From Ministeria vibrans ATCC 50519 (lineage: Eukaryota; Opisthokonta; Filasterea): a DNA stretch of 40,450 bases. Position numbers and translations under genes: made by a program. Below are positions 1-9,822 of this stretch, one piece after another. The notes below the pieces were generated by a model. It ran no database searches. It worked only from the letters and a program-made list of their open reading frames with translations, and was not told the origin of the DNA. Every line of letters starts with the position of its first letter. The stretch's first letter is position 1. The DNA is taken from positions 6,772 through 47,221 of the forward strand of contig CALSCP010000597.1 in NCBI GenBank assembly GCA_943704425.1, written 5' to 3'.

Positions 1-226
1 TAATGTTATTTATTTCGCGTGATGAAAATTTCTGAGACAATGTTTAATGCCAGACATTTCATACAGCGAATAATATTAATAAATGTGATTGACGAAGAAT
101 ACTACATCGCGCGAAATGTTATATATTTTTACTTCGACAACAAGGCGATCGATCAATTATCACGGCAGAGACGATGACAATCGAAGAACGATAAAAAAAA
201 AGAAGAGTGGTAGGGTGAAGGCGTAG

Positions 227-373
227 TGTGGAATAGACCTAAACAAATCGGCACCGACGGCAATGGCGGCCTTGCGGGCAGAGATGGCAGTTCACACGGG
301 GCACATCACATTTGAGCACGTCAAAGCTCATGTAGGAAAGGCAGGCGAACAGATGCAAGAGACTGGACGGTGA
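227..373 (+). pseudogene. Decayed RNase H-like retroelement fragment (tentative)
   Basis: The frame open from 227 to the TGA at 371-373 reads ...MAALRAEMAVHTGHITFEHVKAHVGKAGEQ.... The segment FEHVKAHVGKAG resembles the C-terminal RNase H signature of non-LTR retrotransposons (HVKAHxG followed by N-x-x-A-D), and the preceding arginine/alanine-rich helix also fits. The expected Asn and Asp after the Gly are missing in this frame, and stops follow at once, so it would be dead. No reverse transcriptase is visible upstream within the window. The call rests on one short motif and could be chance. Confidence 0.3.
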
Positions 374-711
374 GGATGAATGAATCCTGTGCTGATCTTA
401 AGAGCCTTGGAGCGGGTAGTAGGGAAAATTGAAAGTTTTCGCATGAACGAGACGGACAGAGACGAACTGGTGAGGGCAATCAGTGCGCATTCGGCAGTGA
501 AACATGACCACCGGCTACTGGGATGGATGGGAGTCAAACAGCTGTGCCCGAGGAGTTTGCGAAAGACTCTGAAGAAGACGACAAAGGAGGTAGTGAAGGA
601 TACTCAAGAGTGGTACCAGAACCATGTCAAAAACAATGGGAAGGCGGGCAATGATGCACCGACCAGCGACAACAACAGAGAGAGTTAGGATGTGTTCAGG
701 GTGTGTGTAAA

Positions 712-847
<136 letters not shown>

Positions 848-910
848 TACCACTATGCGTCACGGCACTTCACGACGCCCCTCCACGTGGTTTCCATATT
901 TATTTATTTT

Positions 911-990
911 GAAAACCTAGGATGAAAGCTTCATTGTAAAAGACAATCTAGCCCTCCGAAGCGGCTGCTCCATCCCCGCATGGGCCGAAG
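911..990 (+). repeat. Dispersed repeat, copy A
   Basis: One of several copies of a family with a T-rich head, then CCTAGG or CCTAGCTAGG, a core containing AAAGCTTCATTGTA and AAGACAATCTAGCC, then CCGAAGCGGCTGCTCC and CATCCCCGCATGGGCCGAA. This copy is nearly full length. The core ATTGT/ACAAT can form a small hairpin. Confidence 0.85.
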
Positions 991-1248
991 GAACTGGTTT
1001 CCATATGAGGAGTGATGTTTGTGTTTTTTTTTCCAAAGAGTGTTTACACACTTGTAGAACGAATGTAGAACTCTTGCTGAACAACCCGAGTGCGGATTGT
1101 ACAGGGAGAGGGATGGGTGCCTTGGTTCTTCTCAGTCAGCAAGGCTGCTAGCGATAGGCAGTGCTGTAATCACGACTGAGAGTCGTATGTTGGCTTGTAT
1201 ATGAAAGTCACCTGAAAGTTTAATTAAAACGAAAGTTTAATTTTTTTT

Positions 1249-1385
1249 GGAAGTCCTAGGGCAAAAGCTTCATTGTACAAGACAATCTAGCCATCCGAAG
1301 CGGCTGCTTCACCCCCGAAACGAAAGTTTAATAAAAGATCGTCGATTTTTCTCACATCAGACCTTGAGTAGGTCGAGACTCACTC
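1249..1385 (+). repeat. Dispersed repeat, copy B (extended)
   Basis: Begins GGAAGTCCTAGG after a T run, carries the CATTGTACAAGACAATCTAG core and CCGAAGCGGCTGCTTC, then continues into a segment around GATCGTCGA ... ATCAGACCTTGAGTAGGTCGA. That segment is matched again at 1552-1640. The 3' part therefore defines an extended unit that the other copies lack or have lost. Confidence 0.75.
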
Positions 1386-1551
1386 GAGCACTGTAGGTAG
1401 GTGGATTTTTTTTGTCAGAAGAGGCACGAGCGAAAACCTTTTTTTGAAGTACGTTGCTCTAGGAGAATACGACACACAGCTACATTATAGACTGCTTCAG
1501 ACGCGAGAGAGCCAATTAAAGGCCGCTCAAGCAAATTCAAATATTATCGAT

Positions 1552-1640
1552 CAACGGCTGCTTCACGGCTGCGGCTCTTATCCTCTTCGTGATCATCGAC
1601 GTCTCTCCCATCAGGCCTCGAGTACGTGGAACACCACAGG
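1552..1640 (+). repeat. Dispersed repeat, 3'-part copy
   Basis: Contains ACGGCTGCTTCACGGC followed by GATCATCGACGTCTCTCC and ATCAGGCCTCGAGTACGTGG. It parallels the 3' end of copy B (GATCGTCGA..., ATCAGACCTTGAGTAGGTCG) with substitutions. The T-rich head and hairpin core are absent. Confidence 0.55.
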
Positions 1641-1870
1641 CTTGTGGAAAAATCAGGTGTGACAAAAAAGTGTCTTCATTGTTCGTGTGCACTTACTTTA
1701 ATGTCTGTCATGAATAATTGTAATGATAATCGTCGATATGATCAATTTTCTTGCATAAATTGAAGAGTAAGTGAGTTACTGTGTTGCAGGGGTTGTGTGC
1801 GCGGGTAGTGGAGTGCTTGGGGGAAGTGTCTTAGAAGTGTTTTGTCCGTGTTTTGTGCGGTTTTGCGTGC

Positions 1871-2010
1871 GAAATATTTTGTTTCAGCGCATGCCATCGT
1901 CTGACGTGTTAGTGTTACGGTGAATTGGTGCTGGACCATCACGGTTGTGTAAATCGCGTGGTGTAGGGGCGCGGGGATTATGCGTGCTGGGCATTTTCGG
2001 TTATTATTTT
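1871..2010 (+). repeat. Tandem duplication, unit 1
   Basis: Starts GAAATATTTTGTTTCAGCGC and runs through CATCGTCTG, ACGGTTGTG, GGCG and TTATGCGTGCTGGGC to TTTTCGGTTATT. A diverged second copy lies about 175 bp downstream. A minus-strand open frame across part of it looks incidental. Confidence 0.85.
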
Positions 2011-2045
2011 ATTTATTTGTTCGTGTATTTTTTTATGCTCGGTTT

Positions 2046-2190
2046 GAAATATTTTGTTTCAGCGCCTGCCATCGTCTGCCGTATTGATGTTATGATGCAT
2101 TGGTGTTGAACTATTACGGTTGTGCAAATGGCGTGATATCGGGGGGCGGGTATTATGCGTGCTGGGCTTTTTCGGTTATTTTTTATATAT
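2046..2190 (+). repeat. Tandem duplication, unit 2
   Basis: Repeats the order of unit 1: GAAATATTTTGTTTCAGCGC, then CCATCGTCTGCCG, TTACGGTTGTG, TATTATGCGTGCTGGGC and TTTTTCGGTTATT, with scattered substitutions and small gaps. The offset is 175-176 bp at both ends. Confidence 0.85.
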
Positions 2191-2340
2191 AATAATTATA
2201 TATATATAAATATTTTTTTGTGTAAATTTTTTACTGAGCTCGGTTGTTAGTTTCTCTCGGCACATTAGAGGCACATGCCACCCCCTGCCATGTCGCTGTG
2301 GGGGTATGTGGGCGGTGTGAAATTGGGGGGGGGGTTTTTT

Positions 2341-2361
2341 TGGAAGTCCCTAGGGTGAAAA
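2341..2361 (+). repeat. Dispersed repeat, 5' scrap
   Basis: A T run followed by GGAAGTCCCTAGGGTGAAAA matches the head of the dispersed family. The sequence then diverges, so only the first 20 bases or so remain. Confidence 0.5.
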
Positions 2362-2556
2362 TTGGTTTGGAATGTTTGTGTAAGCGTTTGGTGTTGGGGT
2401 GCGAGAATCATACCTCATGCTCTAGCTAGGGTTAGGAGTTCGTTAGGAGTTCTCGTGCAGCCTTCTGACTTCCCTTGGGGGAGGAATCTTACGAAACTCC
2501 TACCTTGTACTTTTAAATTGTCTCATTTGAAATAATTTCTCTTTCGTTTGCCGTAG

Positions 2557-2939
2557 TGCGCGCTGTTATTCTCTCTCTCCTTCTACTGATGACTGTCGCG
2601 CGCGCCGATGACTGGCGCTTTATTTTCTCTGTCACGCCTGTGTGCAACTGCCATGGTGGCCTGCCGTCTACTTGGATTCTTCTGGGGGGTTGCGTGAACT
2701 CAACAGGCGTCAGCCAAAATGGGCACCAGTTTCAATCTGTTTCATCGAACCTTCACTTGCAGGGGGCGGGTGCGGCGACGTTCTTCAGCGAACCAAGTTG
2801 CAAGGAAGGATCTGCGATTGATGGTCTTTCCATTCCCGACAACAGCAAGAAGGGTTTCAAAGTGACTCTTTCAGCTGGATACAGCTTTGACTACGCATGC
2901 TACTGCAAAGGCCAACAAGAGAACGTTTGTCAATGTTGA
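2557..2939 (+). CDS. Small secreted cysteine-rich protein, 8 Cys (5' exon missing)
   Basis: I do not recognise the family. The product (about 127 aa) opens with a textbook signal peptide, RAVILSLLLLMTVARA, with likely cleavage before DDW. The mature part has eight cysteines in the pattern CNC...C...C...CYC...CQC, which would suit four disulfides in a small extracellular protein. No ATG lies at the start of the frame. The base before the first TGC is the G of a good 3' splice site (TTTCTCTTTCGTTTGCCGTAG). I infer that the exon starts at 2557 with TG, and that an upstream exon ending in A completes a split ATG. I could not place that exon. The internal ATG at 2589 would destroy the signal peptide. 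A GTG start at 2556 would be unusual for a nuclear gene. Confidence 0.6.
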
Positions 2940-2989
2940 GTCACCTGAAGTACAAACATTAATGTTACTTCGCAAAGTAGTTGATTTCG

Positions 2990-3006
2990 TTTACCCCAGG
3001 GGTAAA
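2990..3006. repeat. Perfect inverted repeat
   Basis: TTTACCCCAGGGGTAAA is an 8-bp perfect stem around a single A. It sits about 50 nt after the stop codon of the Cys-rich gene, so it could be a 3'UTR structure or a binding site. Confidence 0.8.
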
Positions 3007-3013
3007 TTCGCAG

Positions 3014-3040
3014 TTGGTCACTATATCTGACCAATAGTGA
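3014..3040. repeat. Overlapping alternative hairpins
   Basis: TTGGTCA and TGACCAA form a 7-bp stem with a 7-nt loop. TCACTA inside the first arm can instead pair with TAGTGA just beyond the second arm. The two hairpins share bases, so they are mutually exclusive. Confidence 0.65.
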
Positions 3041-3120
3041 GCTACCGGCAACACTGATGGGCATACGGCGAAGATGTCTAACTGACCCTGATTGCAGACA
3101 TAATACTTTTGTTTTGTTTT

Positions 3121-3207
3121 GGAAAACCTAGCTAGGGGATGAAAGCTTCATTGTGCAAGACAATCTAGCCCTCCGAAGCGGCTGTTCCATCCCCGCATGG
3201 GCCGAAC
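3121..3207 (+). repeat. Dispersed repeat, copy D (near full length)
   Basis: Follows TTTTGTTTTGTTTT. Reads GGAAAACCTAGCTAGGGG, GAAAGCTTCATTGTGCAAG, ACAATCTAGCCCTCC, GAAGCGGCTGTTCC, ATCCCCGCATGGGCCGAA. It is closest to copy A and shows the full 3' end of the core unit. Confidence 0.85.
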
Positions 3208-3390
3208 GGTAATCAGATCGAGACTTGCATGCGCTCACAAAGGTGCACCCAGGCAAGCACACCTCCGAGCCCAGGCTAATGCAAAGCTGCGAACGCCTCC
3301 TGGTGCAGTTTATAGAGATTCCCTCCTGGGGCCTAGGTGAAGCCTATAGATAAAAAAAAATGCAGACTTAATACAGAGGTGTTTTTTTGG

Positions 3391-3459
3391 TGGAAGTCCT
3401 TCTAGCTAGGGGAAAAAGTTTCATTGTACAAGACAATCTGATTACCTTAGCGGCTGCAG
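3391..3459 (+). repeat. Dispersed repeat, copy E (3' truncated)
   Basis: Follows GTGTTTTTTT. Has GGAAGTCCTTCTAGCTAGGG, the TTTCATTGTACAAGACAATC core and AGCGGCTGC, then leaves the family sequence. Confidence 0.75.
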
Positions 3460-3973
3460 AGGTTGAATTCTAAACGTTTACGACTGTCCTTTACATTTCC
3501 CCTCCAGAGTATACCATAACTGTCCTTTCACTCCTTTAGTCTTTACTTCTGACCCACACTTACTGGTGTTTTGGTTTTTCATAGTAGTACTACGAGTACA
3601 ACCCATTTTCTTTTTTGCGCTGGGGGGGGGGGGGGGACTTACAAAAACAAAAAAAACAAGTACCTCTGACCCGCCACTGTCCGCTCCATGCGACATATAG
3701 TCTATAGAGGTTTAGTTGAGTTTCAAGACGATCTGAGTGTGTTTTCGCATGATAACTGTATCATTAAGAAATGGTGTGTTCTTCTCAACAGTTAGACGTG
3801 AATGAATAGATTCTGAATAGACTCAAAGAAGAGAAGAAAGAACAAAAAACGAGAAATACAAACACACAATGCTTCTGCCGTACACGATTATTTCGTGGCC
3901 ATAGACTCAAGCGTGACTTGATTCTTTGGACTTACTTTGGGTGATTGGAATTTTAGAATATTGTTCATTTTCC

Positions 3974-3984
3974 TCACTCATCAA
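3974..3984 (+). promoter_or_regulatory. Recurrent upstream motif, NOB1
   Basis: TCACTCATCAA, 112 nt before the NOB1 start. The same 11-mer (13 bases counting the following TC) occurs at 15920-15930 before another gene, and close variants occur before three more. It is a candidate core-promoter or activator site, inferred from recurrence only. Confidence 0.4.
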
Positions 3985-4095
3985 TCTTACTCAGTTAGTA
4001 GTGTACATAGTTCTACTTAGAACTTACTGACCTTAGACTTAGTGAACTTACTCACCTTTTTTTTAATACATCAGATCAAGATACATCACGGGACC

Positions 4096-5653
4096 ATGAG
4101 CAGCGCCAAGAAAATGGTCGTCGTCGTCGACAGTGGACCGCTCATCCGCGGAATTGACCTGGAGCGGTTCGCTCGCGAAGCCTTCACGGTGCCACAGGTG
4201 TTTGCCGAGCTCAAGGACCCAGAGACGCGCCGACGCATGGCCGCTCTTGTCGTACCCATCGTCACGCGCGAACCCTCCGCGCACGCCCTCAGTGCCGGTA
4301 TGTTTCGCTCCACGCGAGAAATCAGCAGACGGCTTTCTCTCCTCTGACCCACTCCTCTCCTCTCCGCTCCTCTCCGCTCTCGCTCGCTCGCCGCCGTCGC
4401 CGACCGATCTTCTCACTGCCTGCTGCGTGCGTACAGTCACGTCCTTTTCCACCAAGACAGGCGATTACTCGAGTTTGTCGCGCACAGATCTTCATGTTCT
4501 CGCTCTCGCTTATCAAATCGAGCGTGAACGCAACGGCGACGCCAACCTGCGTTCGGAGCCGCCAACAGTAAGGGAATCCAAGTGTCGCAAGCACCAAAAC
4601 GAACATGGTCTTTTTTTTTTCTTCTTCTGCACAGTTGTCTGACAGACAGCGCATTCTGGCGGAGGAAGAAGAACGCCGCTGGCAGCGACAGCAGAAGCAG
4701 CAAGAGGCACTGCGCAGCAGCAGCAGCATTGGAGTGTTTGCCGAGGGCCATCAAACACGGCCGTTCGACAGCAATGCCTTTCTCATGAGCAGCAGTCGCG
4801 ACGAGTACAACGCTGCGGTGGGCGTGAGCGAGTCCGACGTCAACGGCTGCAACGACGACGATGCAGTAAGTGTTGTTTCGTCGTCGGTGGGCTCATCGAC
4901 AAACTCACGACCCTTTGACGACACCATTGGGTGGATTACACCGGAAAACATTGGGAGTGTGAGCAAGGGCGATGGGCGAACGTGGTGCGACGACGCAGAC
5001 GAGGACGAAGAGGGGGAGGGCACAGGCGAGGGCGGTGCAAGTTCGGACGCAGTGTGCTGCATGACGACCGACTTTGCCATGCAGAATGTACTCATGCAAA
5101 TGGGCCTCAAGGTGGTCTCAAGCGACGGACTGCTCATTCGACGGGCAAAGACATACATCCGAAAGTGTCATGCATGTGCCAAGTACGCACGCAAGCTTTC
5201 CAGACGAGGCGCACTGACTCCTGTTTGTTCTTCTCTTATAGACGCTGTGTGGACCCTACGCGGGAGTTCTGTCCGTCGTGCGGCAATGCGGCACTGCTGC
5301 GTGTCGCCGTCTCCATCACCTCCACCGGCATTATCGAACACCTCAAGCACAACATGCAATTTCGGGTGCGCGGCACAAAGGTACCGACCGGCTGGACACA
5401 CCCACGCACACCCACGCACACACACACACTCACAACCTTTTTTTTTTTTTTTTTTTTTGCAGTTTTCCATTCCTGAGCCCAAGAGCGGTCGACACAGTCG
5501 CAATCTGATTCTGCGCGAAGACCAACGCGAGCGCGTCATTGCGCAGAACAACATCCGTCATTCGCGACGCAAGGAAGAGAATGTCTTCCACCCGGACTAT
5601 GTTGTGGGCAAGTCGCCCTTCTCTGTACGAATCACGCTGCATTAGTGTGTGTA

Positions 5654-5684
<31 letters not shown>

Positions 5685-5733
5685 GAGTGTATGTATGAAT
5701 GTGTGTATGTGTGTGTCTGTATGTGTCTGTATG

Positions 5734-5773
<40 letters not shown>

Positions 5774-5918
5774 TGTGTTTCTGACTATTTGTTCCCTGGT
5801 TGTATTAAATTTATTTTAGGCTGCGACAAGTGATTGGCGCAAACAAGACCGATCAACACAGTTTGCGCACGGCAGAAGAAACCCCAACGCCGCTCGTCGA
5901 CTCATCAAGAAGAAATAA
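4096..5918 (+). CDS. NOB1: NOB1, 20S pre-rRNA D-site endonuclease
   Basis: PIN-domain endonuclease that makes the final cut at the 3' end of 18S rRNA in cytoplasmic pre-40S particles. Six exons: 4096-4297, 4437-4567, 4635-5182, 5242-5380, 5463-5624, 5820-5918. All junctions are GT-AG and in phase, giving 426 aa (human about 412). The PIN domain has D12 in VVVVDSGPL, E38 in VFAELKD, and D77/D85 in KTGDYSSLSRTDLHVLALAY. An acidic Ser-rich linker follows, then WITPENI, then TTDFAMQNVLMQMGLKV, a NOB1 hallmark. The zinc ribbon is C289-x2-C292 and C304-x2-C307 (CHAC, CPSC), split by intron 3. The C-terminus ends GRRNPNAARRLIKKK, as in other NOB1 proteins. The start is the first ATG in frame with the PIN core. 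An AATAAA overlaps the stop codon. Intron 5 carries the GT/CT microsatellite. Confidence 0.96.
5645..5782. repeat. GT/CT microsatellite inside NOB1 intron 5
   Basis: Alternating GT, GTAT and CT dinucleotide runs fill most of the 195-nt last intron of NOB1 (5625-5819). Confidence 0.9.
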
Positions 5919-5919
5919 A
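5914..5919 (+). terminator. Poly(A) signal overlapping the NOB1 stop
   Basis: AATAAA contains the TAA stop codon of NOB1 (5916-5918). The 3'UTR must be very short, because the next gene's start codon is only 139 nt away. The gene at 15951-17166 has the same arrangement. Confidence 0.55.
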
Positions 5920-6057
5920 CACATTCTGTACAAGTGTCACGAAGAAGAAGTCGTACAAGCTCTCAGCGAATTCTCAGCATTCTTTGATGTCACTTATTGT
6001 CCACATGATAAATCAATCATCTCAATTTTCTTTTGCAACTTCCTCAGTCCGTGTCTC

Positions 6058-9000
6058 ATGTCCCCAGCCGGTCTGACACTGGCCATTCTTAGTGTCGTTG
6101 CACTGGCTGGTGCACAGCAGACTGCCGAAGTGTACGCTGTGCTACGAAATCAAGATTGATACAAATGTCTTCCGGGATGTAGATACAACGACAACGGCGA
6201 CCTGTACCTCGAGCCTTTCCCCACATCATCCGGCTCGGTGCACGTCCGAGGGAGTCTTGTCATTGACGAGACAGGCGATGTCGCCGCCAAGTTTGCTCAA
6301 GTCGACAGTCGCCTCGACGCTCTCGAATCGACCACGCCCGCAGCCGCCACGACGACGACGTCGTCGGGCTTCCTTGTCTCCAGTTCCAACTGTTCGCGCT
6401 GCGACGTCAATGCAGAGTGCTTTAACACGCGTGGTGGACTCGGAACCGTCTGTTCATGTGCAGCTGGCTATCGCGGCAATGGTCTCGCCTGTTACGCCAT
6501 CAACCACTGTGCCGACGCCTCCCATAGCTGTCCCACCTATGCTAGCTGCATCTATCAAGGACCCGGTACCTTCACATGCGCCTGCGACTCGGGCTACCTT
6601 CCCGGCTCTGCAACAGTCTGTCTTCCCAACAACCTGACGGAGCGAGTCCAATTCAACAGCGCCGTGTCCCTCGACGTTGCCTCTCATCCCTTCCCTTTCT
6701 TTGGTAGTCCCGGCGGCGAGTTTGGTCGCAGCATGGCTGAGTAAGAGTGTGCGACGGATCCCAAAGACAAGATCATTAACCCTTGGTCTTCATTACATAG
6801 TCTGGGCGACGTAGACGGTGATTTGGTCAACGACATTGCCATTGGGGCGCCCGGCGAGGATGGTGGCGAGGGCAATATCTACATCGCATTCATGCAGCGA
6901 AACGGTGCCTACAAGTCTGTTGTCAAGGTAAAGAAATGAGCTTGAGTTATGCGCAAGCGCGCATGCCAGTTCAAACTACTTTTGTGAGGCGCGACCCGTG
7001 GCGACGCCCACATTTCCTCGTTCATGTCGTATTCACACAGCTTTCTTTCCCGATCCTTGAGCTCTTTTCTTTTGCTTGCATCTCACTTGCGGTTCAATAT
7101 CGAACAATTGTTCCTTCTCCTTTTTGCAGCTCAATGTGACGTGCCCAACGGCAAGCTGTGGACTCGGATTCGACCTTGTGGGGCTGCCCGACCTCAATTT
7201 GGACGGAGTGCCCGATCTTATTATCGGCAGTTCCATCAATGTGGTCTTTGTCGTCTTTTTGCGTCACGATGGCTCTGCAGCCAGCGTCGTTGAGTTGACG
7301 CGCGAGTCGATTGCGGCGCAGGTGAACATGGCGCCGGGTGCCTTGTTCACGTCACACCTACTTTCGGATTGGGGCACTTCGGTGGCGTACATTGGAGACC
7401 GGGACAACGACGGAAACCCGACGATTGGCATTGGACAACCCTCTATTAGCGGCAAGGGCCATGCCTACCTCATAGAGCTTAATTCGACGGCGCATGTCGT
7501 TGCTGTGCCCTTTGACCTGATCGCTGATCCATTCTTCTCGCTGAGCAACGACGACCGGGGTGGCTTGAGCATGGTTGGTATTGGCGACATAGACAACGAC
7601 GGCATCCCCGATGTCGCCTTTACGTCGCGCATATCGCTCTTCATTCTCTCCCTTGATACCGAAGGAATTCTTGGCATGAGCTCGTACTTTTCGTCGGCAT
7701 TTGGCTCGGCCATAGGCGAGAACTGGCACCGTACCGTCCGCCGCCTCGCCAAAGGCTATCTGGGACTCACACCAAAGCAAGGAGATGGCACAAACGTGTA
7801 TATTGGATTTGTCTCGTCGTCGCGCGCCGTTCAGTCATTCACCAAGGTCAACTTACCTTACCCTTACGACGTCTCTGTGCTCTCCAGCGACTACTCGTCG
7901 GGCGTCAGTGTGACCGGCCTGGGAGACCTCGAAGGCGACGGCACTCCCAACCTGCTGGTGGGTCACTTCCAGTGCCAGGCCGGCAACAGCGGCGGTGCCA
8001 TTGGCACTGGCTTTGGCTGTGTTCAGCAGATAAATATGGATTCTTTGGCGACGGGGGCCGTTAAGGCTATCCAAACGCTTGGTCCGGCCTCGGGGAGCCT
8101 CAACCAATCGTCGGATGCCGTTGCGTCGGGCCTTGGCTCGAGCATTGCCGCCATCGGTGACCTCGACGGCGACGGGTACGATGACATTGTTGTGGGTGCC
8201 TCGTCGCACACTGGCTTTGCCGCTCTCGCCCTCATTCTTCTGTCACCAACGCGCACGGCTAAGACGGTCGCGTGGATCAGCTCGGAGACTCTCACGAGTG
8301 CTGCTCCCACTTCACAAGACGACTTTGGCGCTGCCGTGTGCGTCTTGAGTCGACTCAGTTTTGTTGAGACGGAGCCGTATTCGTCGAACTGGCACGCTAC
8401 GTACCGTCGTGGACTCGCCATTGGCGCACCACGCACGTCTGGTGGCGGCGTCATCTACATTGCACGTGTGCCCCGCAGCGGCGACACCATGCGCCTAGTT
8501 GCGACCATCACGCCTGGCGACGCAGGACTCACCTCAGGCGAGGACATGTTCTTTGGCGCGTCGCTTGCCACTGTCGGCTTCCTTGACGACGACAACGTTG
8601 AAGAGGTCGCCGTGGGTGCGCCCCTGTACGACACCGGTCGTGGTGCCGTTGCTATTCTCTACATGACGTCCGCTGGCGCTGTCTTCTCCTCCACCATTCT
8701 TAGTGCCACCCAGGGTCAGTTTCGTTCAGCGCTCTGGGCTAATGCCCACTTTGGAGCGTAAGTCAACAGAAAAATCACCTCATTTTTTAGATTAAAAAAC
8801 AAGAAAAATTAAAAGTCACGCCGTGTATTGTACAGGTCACTGGCTGCCATTGACGACCTCAACAATGATGGAGTGGCTGATTTGGCAGTGGGAGCGTACA
8901 ATGAGGCGAGCATCAAGACAGGCTTCTTTGTGGTGTTCCTCAACGTGACCGGGGAGTCCATTGGCGAGCAGGAGCACACGAACAGTGTTGGGGGTCTTGA

Positions 9001-9328
9001 GCGATACGGTTTGGGCTCGCACGTTGTGGGGGCTGCCATGGCGGCACTGCCTGACGCGGATGGCGATGGAATTGATGATTTACTGCTGGGAATGCCTAAC
9101 CAGCAAGATATGGGCGCGATTGCAGTTTGTTTCATGGCGCGCGATGGCACTGTCCGCTCCATGACCTTCCCGCCTCTGAACAGCGCCGAACCAATCACGG
9201 GACCGCGGTTTGGTGCCTCTGTTGCTGTTGGCCAGCTCATCGACAGCACTTCTCGTCGGGTCTATGCTGGCACTCCGTCGGGTCCATACGGCCGCTTTAC
9301 GACTGGCAACCTTTCCATTGTCACCTAA
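6058..9328 (+). CDS. Secreted EGF / FG-GAP beta-propeller protein
   Basis: Predicted extracellular protein of 959 aa in five exons: 6058-6131, 6183-6740, 6801-6927, 7130-8757, 8836-9328, all phases consistent. Residues 1-19 are a signal peptide (MSPAGLTLAILSVVALAGA). A short helical stretch (KFAQVDSRLDALE) follows near 58-72. Two EGF-like modules lie at about 95-135 and 137-174, with six-cysteine spacing and GYRGNG and GYLPGS turns. From about 205 to the end there are some 11 FG-GAP-type repeats, many with calcium-binding loops such as DVDGDLVND, DRDNDGN, DIDNDGIPD, DLDGDGYDD and DADGDGIDD. This is the fold of the integrin alpha head. No transmembrane helix or GPI signal is visible after the propeller, so it is probably secreted and not a receptor. 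Intron 1 is only 51 nt and removes an in-frame TGA at 6157-6159. That junction is the least certain part. Confidence 0.88.
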
Positions 9329-9638
9329 CATTTAATAATAATATTATGTTCTTGAAGACATTAATAATAATTCTATTTTAGTGTTAAAGTTATTATTATT
9401 ATTGTATAAATTAATTGGAATTATCTTTTTCTGGGTCTACCATACTTCTCATGGATGTATCAGTGGGTCTATGGGCTTCTTTCGGGACATTCTCGTCTTG
9501 AAGTCTACGGCGGAAGTAATGTGCTGCTCTTTTGTGTTGTATAAGTTTTGTTTTGACATAGTATAGCTCTCGATTATCTATTTATTTTCTTATTATTGTA
9601 AGATTAGTATTAATTTTTCGCTTAAAATACTCAAGTTA

Positions 9639-9680
9639 GTCACGCAGGCTGGCCGAGCGGTTTTGGGGCGTCGCATTATA
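9639..9680 (+). other. tRNA 5'-half-like (A-box) fragment
   Basis: GTCACGCAGGCTGGCCGAGC followed by GGTTTTGGGGCG resembles the 5' end, D-arm and A box (TGGCCGAGCGGTT) of a Ser or Leu tRNA. I see no anticodon arm, no GTTCGAATC B box and no closing acceptor strand nearby, so it is not a complete tRNA. It may be a tRNA relic or the head of a SINE-like element. Confidence 0.35.
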
Positions 9681-9822
9681 TTTTTTTTTCTTTGTGAAAG
9701 ACTATCAAGTCTAAGAAGAATCAATCCATTTACTTCTGAAAAGTTTCAAGTCACAATGTCTCTGTCTGATTGTCTCTCAGCTCTCTGACTGCTGACAACT
9801 CATTTTTTTTTTCAATTGTTTG

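Larger units (their letters stand above)
2940..4095. other. Intergenic region with palindromes and dispersed repeats
   Basis: No credible gene. It contains two adjacent inverted repeats just after the Cys-rich gene, two dispersed-repeat copies, a run of about 15 G near 3622-3636, and the NOB1 upstream region with a TCACTCATCAA element. The short minus-strand open frame at 3478-3696 crosses the G run and has no protein-like character. Confidence 0.6.

Noticed and set aside
380-688. Open frame containing MGVKQL, matching the first six residues of the XPG protein
   Set aside because: Only about 17 bases are shared with 9887-9903. The following residues are unrelated and no XPG-N motif follows, so it is taken as chance.
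4063-4455. Minus-strand frames opposite NOB1 exons 1-2
   Set aside because: They overlap clearly conserved NOB1 exons and their introns. Their sequence is low-complexity Arg/Ser/Glu.
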